Shown here piece by piece: positions 25,330-33,921 of a stretch of DNA of 64,000 bases (position 1 is its first letter; every line of letters begins with the position of its first letter). The translations under genes were made by a program, and so were the position numbers. The stretch is from Verrucomicrobium sp. BvORR106 (GTDB taxonomy: Bacteria; Verrucomicrobiota; Verrucomicrobiia; Verrucomicrobiales; Verrucomicrobiaceae). The stretch covers positions 101,978-165,977 of the forward strand of contig NZ_BATR01000118.1 of the NCBI RefSeq assembly GCF_000739655.1, in the 5' to 3' direction. The notes beneath the pieces were generated by a model, which was given only the letters and a program-made list of their open reading frames with translations, did no database searches and was not told the origin of the DNA.

Positions 25330-25683
25330 TCAATTGGCCTTCTTGTAGCTCTCAAAATCTTCTTTCAAGAATGCCAGAGCCTTCTCCGCGTCAGCCTTCT
25401 GGTTGCCAAGAGACTCGATTTCGAGCTGCATCTTTCTTGCGCGATCTTCTGGGGAAGATTTGCCGGAAGGTTTTAGGGCTGGGTCGGCCTTCAAGGCATT
25501 AAGGTTTTCCGAAAGAATCCGATACTCTTCGGTGAGATCCTTATATTTTCGCTCCTCTTCGTCGACCTTTTGGCGCAAAATGACGGTCTCACTTGCGAGC
25601 CGTTTGTGTTCCGTACAGGCCGAACTGCAGAGGGCCAGAATTCCGGTGAGCACGATTTTTCCTAAAGGCGCAAATTTCCGCAT
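25330..25683 (-). CDS. Small exported coiled-coil protein, possible lipoprotein
   Basis: 117 residues. A basic start (MRKFAPLGK) and hydrophobic segment (IVLTGILALCSSAC) end in Cys. The residues before it (SSA) are not a canonical lipobox, so lipidation is uncertain. The rest is heptad-patterned helix (VILRQKVDEEERKYKDLTEEYRILSENL, KALAFLKEDFESYKKAN). Pairs with the membrane-anchored coiled-coil gene downstream. Confidence 0.7.
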   Translation of the reverse strand: MRKFAPLGKIVLTGILALCSSACTEHKRLASETVILRQKVDEEERKYKDLTEEYRILSENLNALKADPALKPSGKSSPEDRARKMQLEIESLGNQKADAEKALAFLKEDFESYKKAN

Positions 25684-25797
25684 GGTTTGACTGGGATGTT
25701 TTCGATGACAAATAGGGGGAATTCTTATGGTTAGTCAAGGGACAAAAACGTCGTTTGTGACTGACTTATACCTTTATTTGCCCCCCATCGATTCGCT

Positions 25798-26142
25798 ATG
25801 ACCCCTACCGCCTGGAAGACCGTTCTCCTGCTCGCCACTTCGAATATCTTCATGACCTTCGCGTGGTACGCCCACTTGAAGGACATGAAGTCCAAGCCTT
25901 GGATCGTTGCTGCCCTGCTCAGTTGGGGGATTGCCCTATTCGAGTATCTGTTGCAAGTTCCCGCCAACCGGATCGGAAGTTCCGAGTTCAGCCTGCCTCA
26001 GCTCAAAATTCTCCAGGAGGTGATCACTCTGTCGGTGTTCGTCCCTTTTGCTCTGTTTTACATGAAGCAGCCTTTGAAATGGGATTTCTTATGGGCCGCT
26101 CTGTGCATGTGCGGGGCTGTGTACTTCATGTTCAGGAAGTGA
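25798..26142 (+). CDS. DUF486/DMT-type small membrane protein
   Basis: 114 residues with four predicted membrane segments. The sequence TSNIFMTFAWYAHLKD, SWGIALFEYLLQVPANRIG and LKILQEVITLSVFVPFALFYMKQ is the DUF486 pattern, distantly related to small drug/metabolite transporters. The function of the family is unknown. Monocistronic; divergent from the coiled-coil pair. Confidence 0.92.
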   Translation: MTPTAWKTVLLLATSNIFMTFAWYAHLKDMKSKPWIVAALLSWGIALFEYLLQVPANRIGSSEFSLPQLKILQEVITLSVFVPFALFYMKQPLKWDFLWAALCMCGAVYFMFRK

Positions 26143-26336
26143 GGTGTCACTGTAAGGGGGTGGAATCCAGTTGTGGAGTGCCATTAATATCCGCGATCGA
26201 AAATGGAGAATCTATACCGCCGAAAGGGGAGGGGATTCGATTGAGGTGAGTTGCCAAGGGCAGACCGGTTCGCGACTTGCGCCGCTTGCATCGCGAATTG
26301 CTCCGTGGCTTCACCTAATTTACTCGAACCCCTCCC

Positions 26337-27233
26337 ATGTTTGGCCGCACTCGCAAAAGACTTCATGAACGTGATGCTCGATGTCTCGAACTCCGCAAAC
26401 AGCGGGATGAAGCCCGAAGCGACAGAGAAGGACTGAGGGCTCGTAACAAGGAGCTTACGGATACCCTGAAGAAGTTGGGAGGCGCGACTCTGCCGCTCGA
26501 TCACTCCATGGCAGCCTTGATTGAGGCTCGTCGCCTGCTTGCTGCCAGGTATTTGAAAGGGGAGGGCCTGGAAATCGGGGCCATGCACTGCCCCGTTGTG
26601 GTGCCGCCAGATGTGAAAGTCATCTATGCCGACTACAAGTCCAAAGAGGAAAGCATCCGCAGGCACCCCGAGCTCGATCCCACGCAGATGGTGGACGTCG
26701 ATCTTATCATGAATGGCGAAACGCTGGATCAGATTCCTGACGGGAGCCTGGGGTTCGTCATCGCCAATCACATGCTGGAGCACTGCGAGGATTTTGTGCG
26801 GGTTCTTAAGAACTTTTACCGGGTCCTCAAGCCAGAAGGGATCCTCTTCATTGCTCTGCCGGACAAGCGCTACACCTTCGATTACCGCCGGTCTTTAACC
26901 CCTTACGAGCATATCGTTGAAGAGCATCGCTCGGGGCCGCTCCCCAACCGCTATAAGCACTACGTTGACTACCACACTCTGGTGTCCGAGTTGGCGTTGG
27001 GAAAGCTTGACTCCGAAACCTCGGTGAGAGATCTGCCCCATCTGGACATTCACTTTCACGTTTGGGATCAAGCCGGAATGGTGAGACTCATGAATGATCT
27101 TCGTTCAGAGTTCGATCTTTCCTATGAGATTGAGTGCTACATGAAGAATGGGATCGAAGGCATCTTCATTCTGCGAAAGACCGAAGTGGAGGTCTATGAT
27201 CGTGCCAAGCCTTTGACCGCTCTGCGCAGTTGA
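26337..27233 (+). CDS. Class I SAM-dependent methyltransferase
   Basis: 298 residues. A basic, helical N-terminal extension (about 1-45, charged and coiled-coil-like) precedes the methyltransferase domain. The SAM motif is LEIGAMHCPVVVPP near residue 79, and DGSLGFVIANHMLEHCEDF and RVLKPEGILFIALPDKRYTFD match motifs II-III of the Methyltransf_11-like group. A C-terminal extension (HIVEEHRSGPLPNRYKHYVDYHTLV) follows. The gene lies 32 bases upstream of a glycosyltransferase on the same strand, so it probably modifies a surface polysaccharide or its precursor. Substrate not determined. Confidence 0.87.
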   Translation: MFGRTRKRLHERDARCLELRKQRDEARSDREGLRARNKELTDTLKKLGGATLPLDHSMAALIEARRLLAARYLKGEGLEIGAMHCPVVVPPDVKVIYADYKSKEESIRRHPELDPTQMVDVDLIMNGETLDQIPDGSLGFVIANHMLEHCEDFVRVLKNFYRVLKPEGILFIALPDKRYTFDYRRSLTPYEHIVEEHRSGPLPNRYKHYVDYHTLVSELALGKLDSETSVRDLPHLDIHFHVWDQAGMVRLMNDLRSEFDLSYEIECYMKNGIEGIFILRKTEVEVYDRAKPLTALRS

Positions 27234-27265
27234 CTCGGTGTCCAAACCCCTACCGGGAAATCTGA

Positions 27266-29485
27266 TTGAAATCACTGCTACAGGAAGCCGCTGGGGCTGC
27301 CCAGCGCATGGATGATACTGCTTGCTCCTTGCTCCACGAGGTGCAGTTCGATCCTATTCGTCAACGAAGAGCCTCTGAAAAGCTCGCGTCGGAGATGGAC
27401 GGTGGCGGCTACGTGGTCGAGGCATTGTCATCGCGATTGACGATTGGAGGATGGTTTGTGCCGCCTCAGGAAAGTGGGATTTGCGGACTTCGCGCCCGTC
27501 GGGGAGGGCAATTGTATGTGGCGCGCCGCAAGCACCGTCGGCATGACGTCTGGCACCGCTATCCCAAGCATCCTTTTTCCCTGGACAGTGGCTTCGCCGT
27601 GATCGTGCGGCTTCAGTTGGGCTGGAATGAGTTCCGGCTTGAGTTCAAGGAAGAATCCACCCGTCGCTGGCGGGAGTTCACGGTCTGCCGGATCTGGTTG
27701 TCACCTTGGTGGCCGTTGAAAGCGTGGGTGTGCCGGCCTGAGTGCCTCAGTGAATACGAGATGTGGGCACGGCAGGAGCACGATCCTTCCGTGTGCGAAT
27801 TGCGGACGATGCGGACGACGCAGGCCGAGCAGGCGGACCGCCCTGTGTTGTCTGTCCTCATGCCCACTTACAATACCCCTGTCAAATGGCTGGAGCGAGC
27901 CATCGATTCGGTGCTGGGGCAGACTTACTCAAACTGGGAGTTGTGCATCGCGGACGATGGCTCCCAGTCCAGGCACGTGCGCCGGACCTTGCGCAAGTAT
28001 GCTGCACGGGATTCGCGGATCCGCATCACGTGGCGCTTGAGAAGCGGGCACATCTGCAACGCCTCCAACTCGGCCCTTGAGAGCTGTCGCGGTGTCTTTA
28101 CCGTGTTGATGGATCATGACGATGAATTGGCCCCCGATGCGCTTCATCACGTGGCGGAGCGCATCGTCCAGCAGCCGGAAGTGATGATGATCTTCTCGGA
28201 CGAAGACAAGATCGATGAGAGCGGCATCCGTTCCGGTCCTTACTTCAAATCTGGATGGAACTACGACCTGCTGCTTGGGGAGAATTGTGTCAGCCACATG
28301 GGAGCTTACCGGACCTCCTTGCTGCGTGAGCTGGGTGGTTTCCGACCGGGGTTCGAGGGAAGTCAGGATTGGGATCTGGCCTTGAGAGTGGTGGCACGGG
28401 TCCCGCAGGGGGCGGTGGTCCACATCCCCCGTGTGCTCTATCACTGGCGTATCCTGCCGCAATCCACAGCGTCCAGCATGGAAGCCAAGCCCTATGCCCG
28501 GGACGCAGGCAGGAGGGCGGTTGCGGAGCATCTTGAACTTCATCACCCGGGCGTTCGCATGGAGGAACTGCCAGGCCCTCCCGATGGCTGGCGTTTGCAC
28601 TGGCCTCTTCCCGAGACTCCGCCACTGGTGAGCATCATTGTCTCAAACCTCGCACCCTTCGAGGAGCTCCATGATGCCGTGGACATGATCGAACGAAACA
28701 CAAGCTATGCCAACTACGAAATCCTCGTGGCGGACAGCGGTGGGGATCGATCATCTGGTGAGCTGGAACTGCGTGCGTGGCTCTTGTCGCGGTCCAAGGT
28801 GCGGATCGTCGAAGCACCGGGAGTCAACTGCTGGTCCAAGCTGAACAATCTCGCGGCCCGTGAGTCCCGGGGGAGTGTCTTGGTTTTCCTCCATCCCGGG
28901 CTGCGCCCGTCTTCGCCAGATTGGCTTAGAGAGCTCTGCAGCCAGGCGTGCCGCGCCGGTGTGGGGGCGGTGGGAGGGCAGCTGCGCGACCTTCTAGGCA
29001 CCATTCAGCACGGAGGAATCGTGTTGGGAATGAACGGGTCCACGGGGTACCTGTTCCGCAACTGGCTGCCAGATGCGAATACCATTGGCGGCCGTCCTGA
29101 CCTGGTTCGCGAGGTCACTGCGGTGACGGGAGACTGTCTGACCGTGATGAAATATCGGTTCGAGGAAGCGGGTGGGTTTGACGAGGTTGCGCTTCCTGAT
29201 ATGCATGCCGATCTGGATCTCTGCTTGCGGTTGCGCGCTGCGGGATTGCGTCAGTTGTGCACCCCCTTTGCCCCCCTCGTGTTCCAGTCAACTCAAACCG
29301 CGTGCGACCGCAGGGTCCGGGCGCGGCGGGCGGCTGAGGCGAAGCAGTTTGCGGCGATCGTGCAACGGTGGCGGCTTGAGAGGGCGGTGGATCCCTACTT
29401 CAATCCCAATCTCTCCCTGGAGGCGGAGGTGCCAATGCTGGGAAGGCGGCCAGCGATTGGGGTGGAACCTTCAGGGGTCTCTTGA
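27266..29485 (+). CDS. Two-domain family 2 glycosyltransferase
   Basis: 739 residues if TTG 27266 is used; ATG 27308 is the next in-frame choice. The N-terminal 190 residues are a beta-rich region of unknown type. The first GT2 (GT-A) domain spans about 191-420: VLSVLMPTYNTPVKWLERAI, CIADDGSQ, the DxD-type FTVLMDHDDELAP near 281, FSDEDKI, and SQDWDLALRV near the catalytic base. A second GT2-like domain begins near 453 (PLVSIIVSNLAPFEEL) but has FLHPGLRP where a DxD is expected. The second domain may therefore be inactive. Likely role in O-antigen or capsule-type glycan assembly together with the methyltransferase. Confidence 0.9.
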   Translation: MKSLLQEAAGAAQRMDDTACSLLHEVQFDPIRQRRASEKLASEMDGGGYVVEALSSRLTIGGWFVPPQESGICGLRARRGGQLYVARRKHRRHDVWHRYPKHPFSLDSGFAVIVRLQLGWNEFRLEFKEESTRRWREFTVCRIWLSPWWPLKAWVCRPECLSEYEMWARQEHDPSVCELRTMRTTQAEQADRPVLSVLMPTYNTPVKWLERAIDSVLGQTYSNWELCIADDGSQSRHVRRTLRKYAARDSRIRITWRLRSGHICNASNSALESCRGVFTVLMDHDDELAPDALHHVAERIVQQPEVMMIFSDEDKIDESGIRSGPYFKSGWNYDLLLGENCVSHMGAYRTSLLRELGGFRPGFEGSQDWDLALRVVARVPQGAVVHIPRVLYHWRILPQSTASSMEAKPYARDAGRRAVAEHLELHHPGVRMEELPGPPDGWRLHWPLPETPPLVSIIVSNLAPFEELHDAVDMIERNTSYANYEILVADSGGDRSSGELELRAWLLSRSKVRIVEAPGVNCWSKLNNLAARESRGSVLVFLHPGLRPSSPDWLRELCSQACRAGVGAVGGQLRDLLGTIQHGGIVLGMNGSTGYLFRNWLPDANTIGGRPDLVREVTAVTGDCLTVMKYRFEEAGGFDEVALPDMHADLDLCLRLRAAGLRQLCTPFAPLVFQSTQTACDRRVRARRAAEAKQFAAIVQRWRLERAVDPYFNPNLSLEAEVPMLGRRPAIGVEPSGVS

Positions 29486-29491
29486 GTTCCA

Positions 29492-30334
29492 TTAGGCGGT
29501 GGTCCAGAATTCCCGCAGCCAGCGGTTGATCTGTTCCGCACTCTGGATTGTTGCCCCGTGCGCTGCGTCAGGCAGGGTGTGATGAGTGGCTCCGGGGATG
29601 TTGCGGCTGATCGTCTCGCCAGGCGTTGTGCCTGCGATGAGATCGTGCGCGGCCGTCACGACCATCGTGGGAATGCCTCCAAGTTCCGGAAGGCGCTGCG
29701 TGAGATTGCAGCCGCCCATCGCGCGCAGTTGTTTCATCTCCACGGGAGGGTGATCGGCGAGGTCGTGACCAAAGAGCGGTGCCAGACTGACGGCGAGGGC
29801 GTTCAAGTCCGTGATGCCCCGGAGGTGTTCAGGAGGCATGACCATCTGCAAAAACGCCCGCCGCCGCATCTCCCGGCTGCCCACATAGGAGCGCAGCCCG
29901 AGCCAAAGTTTCGGCCACGTCATACCAGCCGCGACACGCCCGTCCGCAAAAGTGCAGAGCAGGCCCAGGCTGGCCACTCGCGTGCGCTCGGTCAGGGCAA
30001 GTTGCAGGGCCACCAACCCTCCCAACGAGTGGCCCACCACGTGGGCGCGCTCCCACCCGACGTGATCCAGGATGGTCTTGGCATCCATCGCCATCTGGGG
30101 GACGCTGATCTCCGCCTGCCCGATGGGTTGGCTCTTGCCCATGCCGCGATTGTCAAAGGTGAGGCATTGATGATCCTCCGATAGGGCCTCCACCTGAGGT
30201 AGCCAACCGTCGCCGTGCAAGCCTGTGCCTTGGATGAAGAGCACCTTCGGACCCTTCTGCCCGGAGATCTTGAAGTGAAGGGGGCAACCCAATCGTTTGA
30301 CGACGGATTCAGGGGGGCGGTTCGGTAGTGTCAT
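29492..30334 (-). CDS. Alpha/beta hydrolase
   Basis: About 280 residues from MTLPNRPPESVV at 30334. The frame upstream of it overlaps the preceding gene, whereas this start leaves a 4-base gap. Nucleophile Ser lies in VVGHSLGGLVAL, with the oxyanion region FIQGTGLHGDGW before it. Asp is in VTAAHDLIAGTTPG and the catalytic His in PDAAHGA. Cytoplasmic by the absence of a signal peptide. Downstream partner of a Tat-exported gene and, further up, an NfeD-like/flotillin pair on the same strand. The substrate is unknown; esterase or lactonase type are both possible. Confidence 0.9.
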   Translation of the reverse strand: MTLPNRPPESVVKRLGCPLHFKISGQKGPKVLFIQGTGLHGDGWLPQVEALSEDHQCLTFDNRGMGKSQPIGQAEISVPQMAMDAKTILDHVGWERAHVVGHSLGGLVALQLALTERTRVASLGLLCTFADGRVAAGMTWPKLWLGLRSYVGSREMRRRAFLQMVMPPEHLRGITDLNALAVSLAPLFGHDLADHPPVEMKQLRAMGGCNLTQRLPELGGIPTMVVTAAHDLIAGTTPGETISRNIPGATHHTLPDAAHGATIQSAEQINRWLREFWTTA

Positions 30335-30338
30335 TCGG

Positions 30339-31688
30339 TCAGTCAAAAGGGTGCAGTTCGGCCTGGTAGTGCACCGCAACGGCGATGAAGAACAGGCTTG
30401 TGTACAAGCCGCTCCATTCGTAGGCGTTGAGGAGGTCCTCCACGCGAGAGCGGGTTTCCGCGAGGACGTCATCATCTGCACTCAGGGTGATCATCCAGGC
30501 GGCAAAGAGCGGCTCTCGCATGCAATCGTCTTCCCAGGGGCTGCGGGGATTGTGCTCGGCCCACTTGGGCAACTGGGTGCGGGCGAGCTGGATGGCGGCG
30601 TCACAATCCGGTTGTGCCTTCCAGTGCTGGTTCAGGAAACGCCAGTCAACGTCAAACCTACTGTTGTCGTCTCGGCGGTACTTGTATCGTCTGGCCAGAT
30701 GTGGCACCGCAGCGCGGGCGGTGGCCGAAAGACCTTGCTGGTAGGTCCTTTTCCACACGGGGTCGTCCTCCATTTTCCAGAGGGTACGAAGGGCTGCCTG
30801 AGACATGCTGGACGTCCAGAGGAACGACTCCCGCACTTCCGGTGGATCGAGAGTGAGGCCGGCGGCGCACCACTCCAGCCTGGAGCGCGGCACTTGCCCG
30901 ACCTTTTCCTGTGCCAGTTCATGGTATCGACTCAGCCACCGTTCCTGGCCCGTCAGGGCATGCATGATGCGATGAATGAAGAGCAGGCGGGCGGCATCGG
31001 TGGCCTTGGGGCGGAGGAAATCGCCGCGAAATCCAAACGCTGGCGGATCACACGGGATGCGCCACTGATACTCCTCCACCGCGAGGACATGCTTTTCGAT
31101 GAGGGACTGAACCTCCCGTTTCTCGGTCTCGGTGGGGAGGTCTGACTTCACGAAGTGCCAGAGCCCGTAGAGCCATGGGAAGAACTGGTCTTCAGAACTT
31201 GCCGGGTAGTGGCTGCGGCCATCCGAAGCCAGCCCACGTGCGATGAAACCTGGAGTCGTGCTGACCTTGGCCAATTTGACCAAACCACCGGCAATACGCC
31301 GGGCCGCCATGGCAGACTCGGGAGTCTTGAGCACCTGCCAGCGCTGGCAGAGGGCGGCCAGGTAGAGGCCGCCGAAGAAGGGGCCGTCCTCAATGGGCGT
31401 GGACCAGCTCATGCCATTGGGTCGCGCGGCTTGGCAGTCTTCTGGAGTGGGAAGGACGACTTCACCATTCAGCCCGGCATAGTGAAGGATCGTCCCATGA
31501 TCCGCCGTGACAAATCGTCGCCAGATCTCTGCGTGCGCCGTCTCTGCGGGTGCTCGGGTGTGGCTGGCACGCACGGGTGCGAGAGCTGGTGCCAGCCCTG
31601 AATGGAGTGCTGCCAAAGTCCCCACGCCGGCTCGCAGAAAGTCCCGACGGGATGAGGCCGCGCGGCCAGGGAAGCTCATGGTGGGCAT
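30339..31688 (-). CDS. Tat-exported hypothetical protein, 449 aa
   Basis: A twin-arginine-like signal (SSRRDFLRAGVGTLAALHSG, residues 12-31) indicates export in folded form. The mature part is strongly helical with aromatic-rich turns (FFPWLYGLWHFVKSD, FGFRGDFLRPKATDAARLLF, WNYSK-like repeats absent), and the layout suggests an alpha/alpha-toroid as in six-hairpin glycosidases. That is an impression only. No catalytic residues can be named. Followed four bases later by the hydrolase gene and preceded by the NfeD-like gene, so it is part of a four-gene unit. Confidence 0.75.
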   Translation of the reverse strand: MPTMSFPGRAASSRRDFLRAGVGTLAALHSGLAPALAPVRASHTRAPAETAHAEIWRRFVTADHGTILHYAGLNGEVVLPTPEDCQAARPNGMSWSTPIEDGPFFGGLYLAALCQRWQVLKTPESAMAARRIAGGLVKLAKVSTTPGFIARGLASDGRSHYPASSEDQFFPWLYGLWHFVKSDLPTETEKREVQSLIEKHVLAVEEYQWRIPCDPPAFGFRGDFLRPKATDAARLLFIHRIMHALTGQERWLSRYHELAQEKVGQVPRSRLEWCAAGLTLDPPEVRESFLWTSSMSQAALRTLWKMEDDPVWKRTYQQGLSATARAAVPHLARRYKYRRDDNSRFDVDWRFLNQHWKAQPDCDAAIQLARTQLPKWAEHNPRSPWEDDCMREPLFAAWMITLSADDDVLAETRSRVEDLLNAYEWSGLYTSLFFIAVAVHYQAELHPFD

Positions 31689-31692
31689 GGGG

Positions 31693-32265
31693 TCAGACTT
31701 GCTCTACCAGGAGGGTGTTTCCTGAGACCACCTGCACCACCTTTACCTGGCGCTGCGGGGAGATGTCGGCAGGAGCATCTGTGCATGCCTCCAGAGTCTG
31801 CAGGCGGCCCTGTACCAGGATCTGAATCTTGCCAATCCCGCCTCTGCCCGCCGGAATGCGCTGATAGACGGTGCCAGACTGCCCGATGGCGTTTTCCAGG
31901 TTCAATGTGCCTTCACTTCGGAGGGAGTGCATGGCTCTCATGAGCAGACCCAGTAGCAATCCGATGGCTACGCCCAAGGCGCTCCCCAGCAGGGTGGCGG
32001 CGAAGACGCCAAATCCATACCGCAGAGCGATGATGCCGCCCCAACCCAAGCCAAGCATGTAACCGAAGAGGCCACGAATGGAGAGCAGACCCCAGGAGTG
32101 CCCGGCGTGCCCGTCCATGTCGCTGATATCGTAGTCATGATCCACCTCACCACCCACCAGGGACATCAACGATTGCAGCAGGATCAACACGATGGCGACG
32201 CTGCCGATGGCCGTGAATATCTTCTCTGCGACACCGAGCGTGCTCCAGTCAAAAAGGAAGTTCAT
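31693..32265 (-). CDS. NfeD-like membrane protein with OB-type C-terminus
   Basis: 190 residues. Membrane segments at about 16-38 and, after a Gly-rich hinge, two more around 62-82 and 85-108. The C-terminal 75 residues are beta-rich (AIGQSGTVYQRIPAGRGGIG, VKVVQVVSGNTLLVEQV), the expected OB-fold of the NfeD/YuaF family. Members pair with flotillins and organise membrane domains. The flotillin gene starts just upstream, about 60 bases away, on the same strand, which supports the call. Confidence 0.82.
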   Translation of the reverse strand: MNFLFDWSTLGVAEKIFTAIGSVAIVLILLQSLMSLVGGEVDHDYDISDMDGHAGHSWGLLSIRGLFGYMLGLGWGGIIALRYGFGVFAATLLGSALGVAIGLLLGLLMRAMHSLRSEGTLNLENAIGQSGTVYQRIPAGRGGIGKIQILVQGRLQTLEACTDAPADISPQRQVKVVQVVSGNTLLVEQV

Positions 32266-32325
32266 GTTCGGTCAGGAGGGGAAGGGGAGTTCGAGATAGC
32301 AACAAGAGACGGGCCGAGTGCCCTG

Positions 32326-33783
32326 CTAGGTGGACGGGTTGGCGGGCTTGCTGCCGGCAAGGTCGCCCGTCTTGCCCAGAATGCTGGGAAGCTCGATGCC
32401 GGCGTTCTTTGCCAGTTCATGGATTGGTGGCAAGCTTCCAGCCAGGCCGCTGAGAAAGCTGGCGGTGCTGTTTTTGCCGTCGGCTCCGACTCCACTGTCC
32501 CACACGGTGATCTTGTCCACCTTGATGTTGCTGATGGCCTTGACCTGCTCCTCAACCAAGCGGGGGAGCTGCTCGGTGATGAGGAGGTTGATGGCGAGGT
32601 CAGGCCGGGAGGCTGTGACTTCCACCAGGGCCCGGAAACCTTCCGCCTTGCTCTTGAGCACCTTCTCCGTGCCTTCTGCTTCGGCGAGGAGGCGGGCGCG
32701 CTGACCGTCCGCCTCGGCGAGGAAACGAGCCTTCTGACCGTCTGCCTCGGCCTGTTGCACGTAGCGGATGGCGTCGCCTTTGCCTTTCGCTTCAATCTGG
32801 ATGCGGGCAGCATCTGCGGCCGCGATGGTTTCCATGCGCAGTTTCTCAACTTCGGCAGGCACCACCACGCTGGCGTATTGGGAGGCTTTGTCCTTCTCCG
32901 CGCGGGCGACTTCTGCCTCACGCTGGGCGAGGTAGGCTTCCTGTTGCACACGAGCATTGGCGACATTCTGGGCCGCCTCCGCCTGGCGGTTGGCCTCCGC
33001 CTCCTGCACAAGCCGGTTGGCATTGGAGTTCGCGATGTCCACCGCGGCAAGGTTTTCACCGGTGGTGGCCTCTGCTTGGGCCTGGGCCACGACGATTTTC
33101 TGCTCCTTCTGCGCCTGGGCACGGCCAATCTCTCCGTCACGTTCGGCCTGGGAGACCTTGATCTTCGCGTCGTTGATGGCACGTGCGGCGGCTTCCTGAC
33201 CCAGAGCCTCGATGTAGCCGCTCTCGTCTGTGATGTCCTGAATGTTCACGTTGATGAGCTGTAGGCCCACTTTCTCCAGTTCCACCTCGACCCCACGGCT
33301 GATGTTTTCGATGAGTTTGTCCCGGTCAGCATTGATCTCCTCAATGGACATGGTGGCCAGGACGACGCGCATCTGGCCGAAGATGATGTCTTTGGCGAGT
33401 TCGCGGATGGACTCGTTGGAAAGGCCCAGCATACGCTCGGCAGCGTTTTCCATCGTACCGGGCTTGGTGGAGACGCCGACGGTGAAGGTGGAGGGCGTAT
33501 TGACGCGGATGTTCTGCTTGGAAAGCGCCCCGGTCAGCTTGATGTCGATCGGAATGGGGATGAGATCGAGGAACTGGTAGTCCTGGATCATGGGCCAGAT
33601 GAAGGTGGCGCCACCGTGAATGCAGCGTGCGCTCAGCCCCTTGCCGACCTTGCCATACACCACCAGGATCTTGTCCGAGGGGCAACGCTTGAAGCGTGTC
33701 GTCAGGATCCACAAGGTGGACAGCACCAGGAAGGCAACGCCGCCAACAAGGAACAACAGGGGGAGATCGGCTGTGGATGGCAT
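32326..33783 (-). CDS. Flotillin-like protein
   Basis: 485 residues from MPSTADLPLLFL at 33783. An N-terminal membrane segment (residues 7-28, LPLLFLVGGVAFLVLSTLWILT) is followed by an SPFH domain (about 35-220: DKILVVYGKVGKG, AERMLGLSNESIRELAKDIIFGQMR). A long Ala/Glu/Arg-rich coiled coil (about 230-400, repeats such as AEADGQKARFLAEADGQRARLLAEAEG) and a short C-terminal tail follow. Flotillins form large membrane microdomain scaffolds. Paired here with the NfeD-like gene. Divergent from the sugar ABC operon with about 138 bases between. Confidence 0.94.
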   Translation of the reverse strand: MPSTADLPLLFLVGGVAFLVLSTLWILTTRFKRCPSDKILVVYGKVGKGLSARCIHGGATFIWPMIQDYQFLDLIPIPIDIKLTGALSKQNIRVNTPSTFTVGVSTKPGTMENAAERMLGLSNESIRELAKDIIFGQMRVVLATMSIEEINADRDKLIENISRGVEVELEKVGLQLINVNIQDITDESGYIEALGQEAAARAINDAKIKVSQAERDGEIGRAQAQKEQKIVVAQAQAEATTGENLAAVDIANSNANRLVQEAEANRQAEAAQNVANARVQQEAYLAQREAEVARAEKDKASQYASVVVPAEVEKLRMETIAAADAARIQIEAKGKGDAIRYVQQAEADGQKARFLAEADGQRARLLAEAEGTEKVLKSKAEGFRALVEVTASRPDLAINLLITEQLPRLVEEQVKAISNIKVDKITVWDSGVGADGKNSTASFLSGLAGSLPPIHELAKNAGIELPSILGKTGDLAGSKPANPST

Positions 33784-33921
33784 GGAAAAGATGTTGGCAT
33801 GGTGGCACCGTGGAGACAACAAAGAAGGTGCGTTTCTGCATGCAAACATTTGCCTTGCCGGGTCCGTTTGGGATTTCGTACCATGTGTGGTTCCCGCCAG
33901 TTTTCTCACCCATTTGACCTC

